A stretch of DNA of 6,553 nt. Source: JANQUM01 sp047630355. GTDB taxonomy: Bacteria; Bacteroidota; Bacteroidia; Cytophagales; Spirosomataceae. Below are positions 1 to 6,553 of this stretch, piece after piece. The translations under genes were made by a program, and so were the position numbers. The stretch lies in NCBI GenBank assembly GCA_047630355.1, contig JBLHXN010000169.1, forward strand, positions 1 to 6,553. The letters are read 5' to 3'. How positions within the stretch are numbered: position 1 is the first letter of the stretch; each line of letters begins with the position of its first letter. A model generated the notes under the pieces. That model saw only the letters and a list, made by a program, of their open reading frames with translations. It was not told the DNA's origin and did no database searches.

Positions 1-1
1 A

Positions 2-2015
2 AAACTTACTGGTGATGCCATTAAGCAAATTCCGGCATTGGGCGGAGAAAAAGACGTGCTAAAAGCCATTCAATTACTTCCCGGTGTGCAAAAAGGGGCG
101 GAAGGAAGCACCTCGCTATTTGTGCGGTGCGGCGGTGCGGATCAAAACCTTATTTTGTTAGACGAAGCCGTAGTCTATAACCCAAATCACTTCTTTGGTA
201 TTTTCTCGGTATTCAACGCGGATGCCATCAAAAATGTTGATTTTTATAAAGGCGGTTATCCGGCTTCGCTGGGTGGGCGGCTGTCTTCTTTTGTAAATAT
301 TCAGCAAAAAGAAGGAAATAAAACAACGGTAAAAGGAGAGGGTAACGTAGGTATTCTTACATCTAAAATTACGCTCGAATGTCCCATTCAAAAAGAAAAG
401 TCTTCTTTTCTTATCTCAGGTCGCCGCACAAATCTCGATTCGGTTTTCTGGTTTACAAATACCCCAGAGCAAGGTTTTCTTATCGTTTTTATGATTTGAA
501 CGCCAAGGTTTCTTTTAACCTTAATTCACGTAATAAACTCTATGTAAGCGGCTTTACGGGGAATGATAAGTTGAACATCAACGAAGAAGTAAACGGGCGG
601 TCGTCGGGTATTAATACAAAAATTGACACTGATTTGGGATGGGGAAATTCTACCTTATCTGCCAACTGGTTCAATATATTGAACGCAAAAACCACACTTA
701 ATACAGCTGTGACTTTCACGGATTATAATTCATTGTACGACGAAAATACGGTGCAAACATCACCGGAAAATGAAGTTTTTCAAGAAAATTTGTCCTTTGG
801 TTCGGGGATTCGGGATTTCACAATTAAATCTTCGGCAATGCGACTAAGCAATGAGAACAGAACGCAGGAAGCGGGCGTATTTTATAGCAGCCGACAGTTT
901 ACACCACGGGTGTTCTCGGCTCTAGATATTGGCAGTTCGCCGGATACGAGCGAAATCCAGCAATTTGCGATTAATGAATTAGGTTTTTTTGTTTCTGAAA
1001 AACTCCGTATTGCAGAGCGTTTTCAACTAAATTATGGTTTGCGTTATACGTTGTTAAGTACGGATTCTGAAATATATCATTTATACGAATATACGAACCC
1101 CGCATGCAGTTGAGTTATAAATTAGCTAACGGCGGGATTTTTAAAGCCGCTTTTGACCGCACAACGCAGAGCGTAAATTTACTGCAACCTTCCAACTTTG
1201 GGCTTTCAACTGATTTTTACGTTCCGGCTACGTCGAGGTTCAAACCACAAGCATCCAATCAAATTTCGTTGGGTTATGAAGCCGCAGCGTTGACCAAACA
1301 GTTTGTTATTTCAGCAGAAACTTACGTCAAACGTCAAAGTGATATTTTATCATTTAAAGAAGGCGTTTGGTTATTTGCTCTGGTAGATGAATTCGATTCT
1401 TTCGACTGGGAGGAACGGGTAACAGCTGGCGAAGGACTTTCTTACGGAGCAGAATTGAGTATTAGAAAGCCAACGGGAAAATTGACGGGTTGGTTGAGTT
1501 ACACTTGGCAAAAGTCAACGGTAATATTTAAAGAACTAAATAATGGATTGCCGTTTCATCCGTTTCAAGATCGTCGCCACGACATTACTGTTTTCGGGAA
1601 TTTTCAGTTAAACGAACGAGTACGCTTCTCGGCAAATTGGATCATGACAAGTGGTTCCCCGATTACTTTACCAATTGGCTATTATTTTACGGGAATTCAA
1701 ACATCAGAGTCTGGGCAAGTTCAAAATACCGGAATTGGGGCTGTAAGTTATTACGGCGGACGAAACTACGGACGAATGCCGTGGTATCACCGATTGGACT
1801 TAGCTGTGGCAGTAAAAGGTAAAGAAAGAAACAGGCGTTGGCGGGGCGAATGGGAAATTGGTATTTTCAACGCCTACAACCGTCAGAACCCATTTAATGC
1901 GTATTTGAAATTGAATAGTTCGTTCAATAATCCGGGAGCGGGAACATCATTAGAAGTTGCATACAGTTCGTTATTACCAATTGTTCCTTCCGTTAGTTAT
2001 CACTTTACTTTCTGA
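2..2015 (+). pseudogene. TonB-dependent outer-membrane receptor, 5'-partial, two frameshifts
   Basis: The N-terminus lies outside the window, and reading begins inside the plug domain at position 2. The first segment (to about 475) carries plug hallmarks: DVLKAIQLLPGVQ, then a variant of the VRGGGADQN motif, NLILLDEA, VYNPNH, DFYKGGYPASLGGRLSS and ISGRRT. It should run on as SYRFYDLNAKV, but one T is missing from the T run at 475-478, so the gene moves from frame 2 to frame 1. It shifts again near 1095, where one missing G would restore EYTEPRMQLSYKL in frame 3. The rest is beta-barrel sequence ending in SVSYHFTF, with the C-terminal Phe typical of outer-membrane barrels. Repaired, the visible part is exactly 671 residues, and about 100-200 N-terminal residues are probably missing upstream. 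Conserved glycines are Cys at 128-130 and 380-382. Intact family members import a substrate across the outer membrane using TonB energy; this one's substrate is unknown. The DUF4249 gene follows after 4 bp, a usual partner. Sequencing error remains possible. Confidence 0.88.
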
Positions 2016-2019
2016 AACT

Positions 2020-2911
2020 ATGAAAATTAATCTGATAGTTGGAGTTGTGTTGCTCGGAGTTCTATTCAGCAGTTGCGAAAAATGGCAAGTTGCCGAAGAT
2101 ATTCCAGACCCTGAAGAGTTGGTCGTTGTAAATGCCGCATTTAGTCCGTCTGATTCAGTCGTTGCGGTATATGTGGGAAACGCCTCTTCTGATTTCCAAT
2201 CCGCTTTTTTGGCAAGCGAACTTGCTATAAACAATTTTTTTGGCAAGCGAACTTGCTATAAACAATGCCGAAGTATTTGTGATTTCGGGAGAAAGCCGCA
2301 AGCGTTTAACTTATTCAGAATCAAGTAGTTTGTACGAAATATCCACTCGTGAATTTCCAATAATACAGGGTAGAAAGTACCAACTCGAAGTGACTGCCAA
2401 CGGAACTGCATTATCCGCCGAATGCATAGTGCCGGAAAATATTCCGACACCTAAGCTGAAAGTTTTGAAAGACGGAGAATTTATTTTTGGTGAGGTTTCG
2501 TGGCAATCTACAGCCGTTGGTCAAACTTTTCAATTGGTAGGAAATGCAACCTTTATCAATAATCGTGGTTTTCCGCAACAAGTTTTCGGTAGTTGGGATT
2601 ATGACTTATCGAAATTGCTTGAAGCGGATAAAAAGAATCAATCATTTACTCAAATAAATACAGCGAGGACACAAGGAGTTTTATCTGATACGACACAAAT
2701 TATTTTTGAAGTAAACCTTACAACGTACGATATAAACGGTAGCCGTTATCTTGAATCAGCCCGAAATGCCAATGATTCCCCGCAAATCAACGTTGAGTTT
2801 TTCAATCGTTTTATTTCACCCTCTATTCGTTACTCGAATGTGAAGAACGGCTTGGGCGTTGTTCTTGCGTATAATCGGCAAACTGTTATTGAAAAGCTGA
2901 ACAGTAGGTAA
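2020..2911 (+). pseudogene. DUF4249 family lipoprotein, frameshifted by a 31-bp tandem duplication
   Basis: It starts at the ATG at 2020, 4 bp after the receptor stop, which suggests a shared transcript and coupled translation. The N-terminus is a lipoprotein signal peptide (MKINLIVGVVLLGVLFSSC), with the predicted lipidated Cys at residue 19. The body starts with PEELVVVNAAFSPSDSVVAV, followed by an Ig-like segment (NNAEVFVISGESRKRL, then YEISTREF, GRKYQLEVTANG and AECIVPENIP). This layout is typical of DUF4249 proteins encoded beside TonB-dependent receptors in Bacteroidota; they are thought to be surface or periplasmic accessory lipoproteins of unknown function. The frame breaks at a perfect 31-bp tandem duplication (2205-2266). 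As it stands, translation ends at 2328 after 102 residues, the last part being out of frame. Removing one copy gives a clean 286-residue reading frame ending at 2911, a normal length for the family. Confidence 0.85.
2205..2266. repeat. Perfect 31-bp tandem duplication inside the DUF4249 gene
   Basis: Copy 1 is 2205-2235 and copy 2 is 2236-2266. Both begin with six T, continue with GGCAAGCGAACTTGC and end with ATAAACAAT, with no mismatch between them. Because 31 is not a multiple of three, the extra copy shifts the frame. Deleting either copy rejoins AFLASELAINN to AEVFVISGES and restores the protein. The lack of divergence suggests a recent event, probably replication slippage with the T run at the boundary, or an assembly artefact. 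Confidence 0.97.
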
Positions 2912-2913
2912 AT

Positions 2914-2985
2914 TTATATTCCGCAGAAGTCGAAACCTAGCTCGATGGCTTTGGATTTTATTTTGATGGCGTTATCATGTTCGAG
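2914..2985 (-). pseudogene. queG: Relic of epoxyqueuosine reductase (QueG) N-terminus
   Basis: Read on the minus strand from 2985, this gives 23 codons that include IKIKSKAIELGFDFCGI, followed at once by TAA (2916-2914). The pattern I-K-x-x-A-x-x-L-G-F-x-x-C-G-I is what I recall at the N-terminus of Bacteroidota QueG, the iron-sulfur and cobalamin enzyme that performs the last step of queuosine synthesis in tRNA. No ATG precedes it in frame: a TGA lies directly upstream at 2988-2986. The other roughly 300 residues of the enzyme are absent, because the sequence runs straight into the end of the DUF4249 gene. It is therefore a non-functional scrap, probably left by a deletion whose far breakpoint lies near 2911-2917. 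The match was made by eye over a short stretch, so chance resemblance is possible. Confidence 0.55.
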
Positions 2986-2990
2986 TCACT

Positions 2991-4565
2991 TCATTTCACC
3001 CGCTTTGCGTTCAACTCATAAAACCAAAAATCTCCGTTTGGTACGTCAAATTCGATGCCGGTTACTTCCTGACTATTATTGGTTGTAAATTTCACCGTTC
3101 CGAAAGTAAACCACGGATGGGTTTTCTTAAAAGTCATCTCAAACGTATCGTAATGCCAATGCGTTAACTTCGCCGAAAGTGGTGCAGAATGCTCGAAGTT
3201 GATTTCCATCGCTCCGTTCTGTTCGCTCACAATAATATTTCCGTAAACGGGTGTGTAATACGTTCCCGCATAATTTTTAAGCGGCTGCGATGGCTTGGTA
3301 TTTTTGATTCGCTTCGCTTTAATATCCGCAATGCGGGTGTCATTGGTAAAGTTCTTTTCGTTGCGTTCTAAATCTGTTTTCGACCAATCTGTTTCGGGTT
3401 CTCCCATTCCATGGCGGCCCAAAAAAGCATCGAAAACGTAGTAGGGTAAAGCGTTTATCGGGGCTTTCAAGCCATTCGTCAAAACCACCACGCCGAGGTT
3501 GTGCTCGGGCAACATATTCACGGACGTTATCATGCCGTCGTAGCCTCCCGTGTGCGAAACCCGTAAATTGCCGTGGTAATCTTTCAACCCCCAACCCAAG
3601 CCGTAACCAGAGAAGTTTGTACCGTACGGATTATCAGTTATTCTGTCAACGGGGAAGCTATTGTGCACTGTCCAAACTTCGTTTCGGGTACTCGGAGCGA
3701 GCAAGGTGTCTTTTCCTATGATGCCATTATTCAAGTTGAAAATCATCCATTTTGTCAAATCATCTACGCAAGAGATTAATCCGCCCGTAGCAGCGATCTC
3801 CTCCCAACTGGTGTACGGAACTGGTACGTGCGTTTTGTTATTTTCCAAACGGTGCGGCGAAGCGGCGTTGGGCATTTTTTCTACCTGTTCTACGTTCACG
3901 AAAGTGCGATCCATTCCCAATGGGTCAAGAATGCGTGCTTTGACGTTTTCGTACCACGTTTTGCCCGTAACCGTTTTGATCAATTCGCCTGCCGTAATGA
4001 ACATCAGGTTGGAGTAACCGTATCCCGCCCGAAACGCGTAAGCGGGTGGAATATATTTCATTCTCCGAATGATTTCTTCGGAAGTAAAATCAGAATTATA
4101 CCACATAATATCGCCGCTGAACGTGCCCAAACCTACTCGGTGGCTCATCATATCCCGAATGGTGGCGTTTTCTCCGGCGTAGCTGTCGTACAAATCAAAG
4201 TAGGGGAGGTGCTTTCTGATTTTATCGTCCCAATCAAGCTTTCCTTCCTGCACGAGCATCCCGATAATTGCCGACGTAAAGGCTTTTGAATTGGAAGCAA
4301 TGGCGTAGAGCGTTTCATCATTTGTGGGCGTTGATTTTCCTTCGGTCAGTACGCCATAACTTTTGGTGAAAACTACCTTACCGTCTTTCACAATTCCGAC
4401 GGAAATACCCGGAACGCCCCAATCTTTTTGGGCTTTAGCGAAGTAATTATCTAGTTTGTCAAAATCAACCTTTACATCACTTTGAGCATTCCCTGAAAAT
4501 TGTAATGTGGTGAGTAGGATTAATAATAGAAAAGTGATTCTCGTTGCTTTCATGTGGTGCTTCAT
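2991..4565 (-). CDS. Periplasmic serine hydrolase, beta-lactamase/PBP4*-like, with DUF3471-like C-terminal domain
   Basis: This is a 524-residue protein with a Sec signal peptide (hydrophobic stretch at about residues 10-24, likely cleavage after GNA27), so it should act in the periplasm. The class C beta-lactamase-type domain (Pfam Beta-lactamase, about residues 35-385) has all three catalytic motifs: S91-N-S-K94 (nucleophile and general base), Y184-S-N186 and H338-T-G340. The last about 100 residues (from LKNYAGTYYTPVYGN, about 424 on) resemble the DUF3471 beta-rich tail found on such hydrolases. These enzymes are usually peptidases, esterases or D-amino-acid hydrolases; the sequence gives no reason to call it an antibiotic-resistance enzyme. 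The chosen ATG overlaps the sulfatase stop as ATGA, suggesting translational coupling. A second ATG four codons in (4553, MKATRI) would also give a good signal peptide. The frame is intact. The substrate is unknown. Confidence 0.92.
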   Translation of the reverse strand: MKHHMKATRITFLLLILLTTLQFSGNAQSDVKVDFDKLDNYFAKAQKDWGVPGISVGIVKDGKVVFTKSYGVLTEGKSTPTNDETLYAIASNSKAFTSAIIGMLVQEGKLDWDDKIRKHLPYFDLYDSYAGENATIRDMMSHRVGLGTFSGDIMWYNSDFTSEEIIRRMKYIPPAYAFRAGYGYSNLMFITAGELIKTVTGKTWYENVKARILDPLGMDRTFVNVEQVEKMPNAASPHRLENNKTHVPVPYTSWEEIAATGGLISCVDDLTKWMIFNLNNGIIGKDTLLAPSTRNEVWTVHNSFPVDRITDNPYGTNFSGYGLGWGLKDYHGNLRVSHTGGYDGMITSVNMLPEHNLGVVVLTNGLKAPINALPYYVFDAFLGRHGMGEPETDWSKTDLERNEKNFTNDTRIADIKAKRIKNTKPSQPLKNYAGTYYTPVYGNIIVSEQNGAMEINFEHSAPLSAKLTHWHYDTFEMTFKKTHPWFTFGTVKFTTNNSQEVTGIEFDVPNGDFWFYELNAKRVK

Positions 4566-5953
4566 CTTTGTATTTTAATTTTGCTAACGGCGTGTTTTTG
4601 TCTCAAATATTCGTAGTGACTATTATCGGCGGAAGTACGAATAACTAATGGTGGCGGCAGCGAATCTAAGGCTGCGTAAGCGGCATCTTTTTCCACAAAA
4701 AGTTGTTTTGCCAATGCTTTATTATCGTAGTATAAATTATTTTTTGAACCGATATCGTTCGCTAAATTAATAAGTAACGTATCGTGAGCGGCAACTTTCG
4801 TTTTACCGCGTGAACCTCCGTAGCCTTCGTAAGGCTCTTTGATTTTGTAATCCCCGCTTCGGTAAGCTTGCGGATTTCCTCCGTCAAAATACAAGTATTT
4901 TTGGGTTGGGCGTTCGCCATCTGCCAATAATACCTGACTGATGTCTTCTCCGTCGAGAGCTAAACCTTCGGGCAACGTAGTACCCGTTAAAGCGGCGATT
5001 GTTGGAAACCAATCCATCTGACTGGCAATATTTTTGTACACTTTTCCGGCGGGAATTTTGCCTTTCCACATCGCTACGGTTGGTACTCGCATTCCGCCTT
5101 CAAACGTAAATTGCTTGCCTTCTCGTAGCGGTCCAGCGGAGCCGCCATGATCTTCCATCACGAGCCACGGGCCGTTATCGCTGCTAAAAATGACGAGCGT
5201 ATTTTCCAGTAAACCTTCTGCTTCCAGTTTTGCTAAAATCTGTCCGACGCTCCAATCCAGTTCCTGAATTACGTCTCCGTAGAGCCCGCGGTTAGAAGTG
5301 CCTTCAAAACTCTTTGAAGCGTAGATGGGCACGTGCGGCATATTGTGAGCGAGGTAAAGGAAGAATTGGTTTCTTTTATTTTTTTCAATGAATTCTACGG
5401 CTTCCTCGGTGTAGGTCTTTGTGGTATAATGCTGATCTACGTTAAATTCTTCCACGTCGTTTCCGCGTAAGTAAACTACGCCCGCCATGTCATTACTATA
5501 CGGGATCCCGAAGTAGGAGTCAAAGCCTTGCTGAAGCGGCAAAAACTCTTGACGATGACCCAAATGCCACTTCCCGACCATTCCGGTTGAGTAGCCTTTC
5601 TCTTTTAGCATTTCGGCAATCGTAAATTCTGACGACGGCATTCCGGTATAACTTTCAGGAAAAAATACGCCGTGAATCCCCATTCGTTGTGGCAAACGCC
5701 CGGTCAACAGAGCGGCTCTTGACGGGCTGCAAACGTGCGAAGCGGAGTAAAAACTTGTAAACTTGATTCCTTCGTCGGCGAGTCGGTCAATATTGGGCGT
5801 CTTTATATCTATAGCTCCGAAACACCCCAAATCGCCGTAGCCTAAGTCATCGGCGAAGATGTGAATGATATTTGGGGGAGAAACTTCAGGTTCGCGTATC
5901 TGACAAGCCGTAAACAGGAACGCAAGACTTATGGTGTAGATAATAAATTTCAT
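4562..5953 (-). CDS. Lipoprotein sulfatase, arylsulfatase A-like (sulfatase family S1)
   Basis: This enzyme hydrolyses sulfate esters. The 463-residue reading from 5953 begins with a lipoprotein signal (MKFIIYTISLAFLFTAC, lipidated Cys17). That is why I prefer it to the ATG at 6019, which adds 22 charged residues before the signal and overlaps the transposase stop. Visible sulfatase residues are: metal-binding D35-D36 in FADDLGYGD; C75-S-P-S-R79, the cysteine-type signature converted to formylglycine, in the longer CSPSRAALLTGR; K128-W-H130 in GKWHLGH; H207 in NMPHVPI; D259-N260 in SSDNGP; and K280 in GPLREGK. The stretch around GDLGCFG and RLPQRMGIHG resembles mammalian ARSA and GALNS. The protein is probably anchored to a membrane facing the periplasm or the cell surface, and it needs a formylglycine-generating or anaerobic maturase encoded elsewhere. 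It overlaps the hydrolase gene downstream. No SusC/SusD pair lies nearby, so the substrate (polysaccharide, glycan or small sulfate ester) cannot be inferred. I see no clear TTTG/TAnnTTTG promoter in the short upstream gap. Confidence 0.94.
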   Translation of the reverse strand: MKFIIYTISLAFLFTACQIREPEVSPPNIIHIFADDLGYGDLGCFGAIDIKTPNIDRLADEGIKFTSFYSASHVCSPSRAALLTGRLPQRMGIHGVFFPESYTGMPSSEFTIAEMLKEKGYSTGMVGKWHLGHRQEFLPLQQGFDSYFGIPYSNDMAGVVYLRGNDVEEFNVDQHYTTKTYTEEAVEFIEKNKRNQFFLYLAHNMPHVPIYASKSFEGTSNRGLYGDVIQELDWSVGQILAKLEAEGLLENTLVIFSSDNGPWLVMEDHGGSAGPLREGKQFTFEGGMRVPTVAMWKGKIPAGKVYKNIASQMDWFPTIAALTGTTLPEGLALDGEDISQVLLADGERPTQKYLYFDGGNPQAYRSGDYKIKEPYEGYGGSRGKTKVAAHDTLLINLANDIGSKNNLYYDNKALAKQLFVEKDAAYAALDSLPPPLVIRTSADNSHYEYLRQKHAVSKIKIQR

Positions 5954-5960
5954 GAGTGAG

Positions 5961-5979
5961 TTAAATTTTGAATATTTAA
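5961..5979. other. Small AT-rich inverted repeat between transposase and sulfatase
   Basis: TTAAAT and ATTTAA form a perfect 6-bp stem around a 7-base loop, 27 bp from the transposase stop. IS200-like elements carry subterminal hairpins recognised by the transposase, so this could mark the right end of the element. An all-AT stem of this size is also common by chance in such gaps, and no U tract supports a terminator. Confidence 0.2.
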
Positions 5980-6006
5980 ATCTACGGAAATAATCACAAC
6001 TCTGCT

Positions 6007-6471
6007 TTATTGAATCCAACCGAATAAGTAATCCGGATTGTAATCAATCTCGAATCTTACCAGAAATTCGATATACTCTTCCTTGAAGGTTTTGGTTTTG
6101 TGATGCTCTTCCTGATTGAAAATGTAATTATAAACGCTTTTTACCTGCGATTGAGCGTAAGAAAATACGCCGTAGCCCGTTTGCCATTCAAATTTGCCTC
6201 GAACGAAATTCTGCTCGTTCACGAATTTCGAAGAATTACTTTTGATGTCTCGAACCAAATCGAAAATTGCGATGGAGGATTTCAAACCGATGAAATAATG
6301 GATGTGGTCACCAACACCATTTCCGATAATCGCTTTATTTCTTTTGTTTGTAATGATACCCGAAATGTACTTGTGAAGTTCTTTTCGCCACGCCTTTTGC
6401 ATCAGGTTTTGCTTTCCTTTTACGGTAAATACAACTTGAATGTAAACTTGTGAATACGTGCCTGCTGCCAT
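6007..6471 (-). CDS. IS200-like transposase (Y1_Tnp, HUH single-strand transposase)
   Basis: This is a 154-residue protein, the usual size for TnpA of the IS200/IS605 family and its REP-associated (RAYT) relatives. The HUH metal-binding motif is H56-I-H58 in GVGDHIHYFI, and the preceding strand is YIQVVFTVKGKQ. The following helix carries LVRDIKSNSSKFV. The likely catalytic tyrosine is Y116 in VYNYIFNQEEHH, matching the family's YIxNQxxHH pattern, and WQTGYGVFSYAQ and TFKEEYIEFL are further family signatures. All key residues are present and the frame is open, so it may be active. No tnpB lies in the window. The gene sits 53 bp upstream of the sulfatase start, in the same direction, and probably has its own transcription. 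Such proteins cut and rejoin single-stranded DNA at hairpins. It could be a mobile IS200-like copy or a domesticated RAYT-type gene, and the sequence does not decide between them. Confidence 0.9.
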   Translation of the reverse strand: MAAGTYSQVYIQVVFTVKGKQNLMQKAWRKELHKYISGIITNKRNKAIIGNGVGDHIHYFIGLKSSIAIFDLVRDIKSNSSKFVNEQNFVRGKFEWQTGYGVFSYAQSQVKSVYNYIFNQEEHHKTKTFKEEYIEFLVRFEIDYNPDYLFGWIQ

Positions 6472-6496
6472 GTCTTTACGGTGAAATTTTATTAAA

Positions 6497-6514
6497 ATAT
6501 TGCTACAACAATAT
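6497..6514. other. Small inverted repeat upstream of the IS200-like transposase
   Basis: ATATTG and CAATAT form a 6-bp stem around the loop CTACAA, 25 bp upstream of the transposase start codon. It is placed where a left-end hairpin of an IS200-like element, or a REP-like palindrome bound by a RAYT protein, would be expected. The stem is short and AT-rich, so the assignment is tentative. I see nothing else recognisable in the remaining bases to the window end. Confidence 0.25.
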
Positions 6515-6553
6515 CGCCATTTTGCGGCTTGCGTGACTTTTTGCTTTGTTGAT

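Noticed and set aside
470..500. Programmed ribosomal frameshift in the receptor gene at the T run
   Set aside because: Receptors of this family are not known to use programmed frameshifting. The same gene has a second, unrelated frame break and its neighbour a third, so loss of function or sequence error fits better.
379..1113. Separate gene starting at the ATG at 379
   Set aside because: Its first 30 or so codons are the plug region read in the wrong frame. Only the part after about 479 is real receptor sequence.
2912..2990. Bidirectional terminator between the convergent genes
   Set aside because: No stem-loop followed by a T run could be found on either strand; the only inverted match has a loop of more than 40 bases.
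3573..4289. Plus-strand open frames opposite the serine hydrolase
   Set aside because: These are overlapping frames with low-complexity translations and no domain signatures, opposite a gene with all its catalytic motifs. They are shadows.
2991..4565. Antibiotic-resistance beta-lactamase
   Set aside because: The catalytic motifs are those of the broad class C/PBP4*-like serine hydrolase family. The C-terminal DUF3471-like tail and the link to a sulfatase point away from a resistance enzyme.
5954..6019. Sulfatase start at the ATG at 6019
   Set aside because: It would place 22 mostly polar residues before the lipoprotein signal peptide and overlap the end of the transposase gene. The ATG at 5953 gives a normal signal peptide and lipobox.
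6100..6453. Plus-strand open frame of 117 codons opposite the transposase
   Set aside because: It lies wholly opposite a gene with clear HUH and tyrosine motifs and shows no recognisable domain.

Overview
The window looks like chromosomal DNA of a Bacteroidota bacterium (Cytophagales or Chitinophagales type). The reasons are an outer-membrane TonB-dependent receptor paired with a DUF4249 lipoprotein, a lipoprotein sulfatase, short lipoboxes ending in Cys, the lack of strong Shine-Dalgarno sequences, and a small IS200-like transposase of the kind common in this phylum. No rRNA, tRNA or CRISPR array was seen.

Left half, plus strand (2-2911): a TonB-dependent receptor gene that enters the window already inside its plug domain, followed 4 bp later by a DUF4249 lipoprotein gene. 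Both are broken. The receptor carries two single-base deletions, near 475-478 and 1095. The DUF4249 gene carries an exact 31-bp tandem duplication (2205-2266) that shifts its frame. Undoing these three lesions gives two uninterrupted proteins: 671 residues for the visible part of the receptor and 286 residues for the DUF4249 protein. Two conserved glycines of the receptor are also replaced by cysteine. The module therefore looks like an uptake locus in early decay, unless the lesions are sequencing or assembly errors.

Junction (2912-2990): this short gap between convergent genes holds a minus-strand stretch of 23 codons that reads like the N-terminus of epoxyqueuosine reductase (QueG) and then stops. 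It is probably a relic left by a deletion.

Right half, minus strand (2991-6471): three intact genes. In reading order they are an IS200-like transposase, an arylsulfatase A-type lipoprotein sulfatase, and a periplasmic serine hydrolase of the beta-lactamase/PBP4* type with a DUF3471-like tail. The sulfatase stop and the hydrolase start overlap as ATGA, so these two are probably translated together. The sulfatase would remove sulfate esters from an external substrate. The role of the hydrolase beside it is unknown. The transposase is likely an independent small mobile or domesticated element upstream of the pair.

I do not see a convincing new multi-gene system. The most informative signals are the decay pattern, with its precise 31-bp duplication, and the queG relic.
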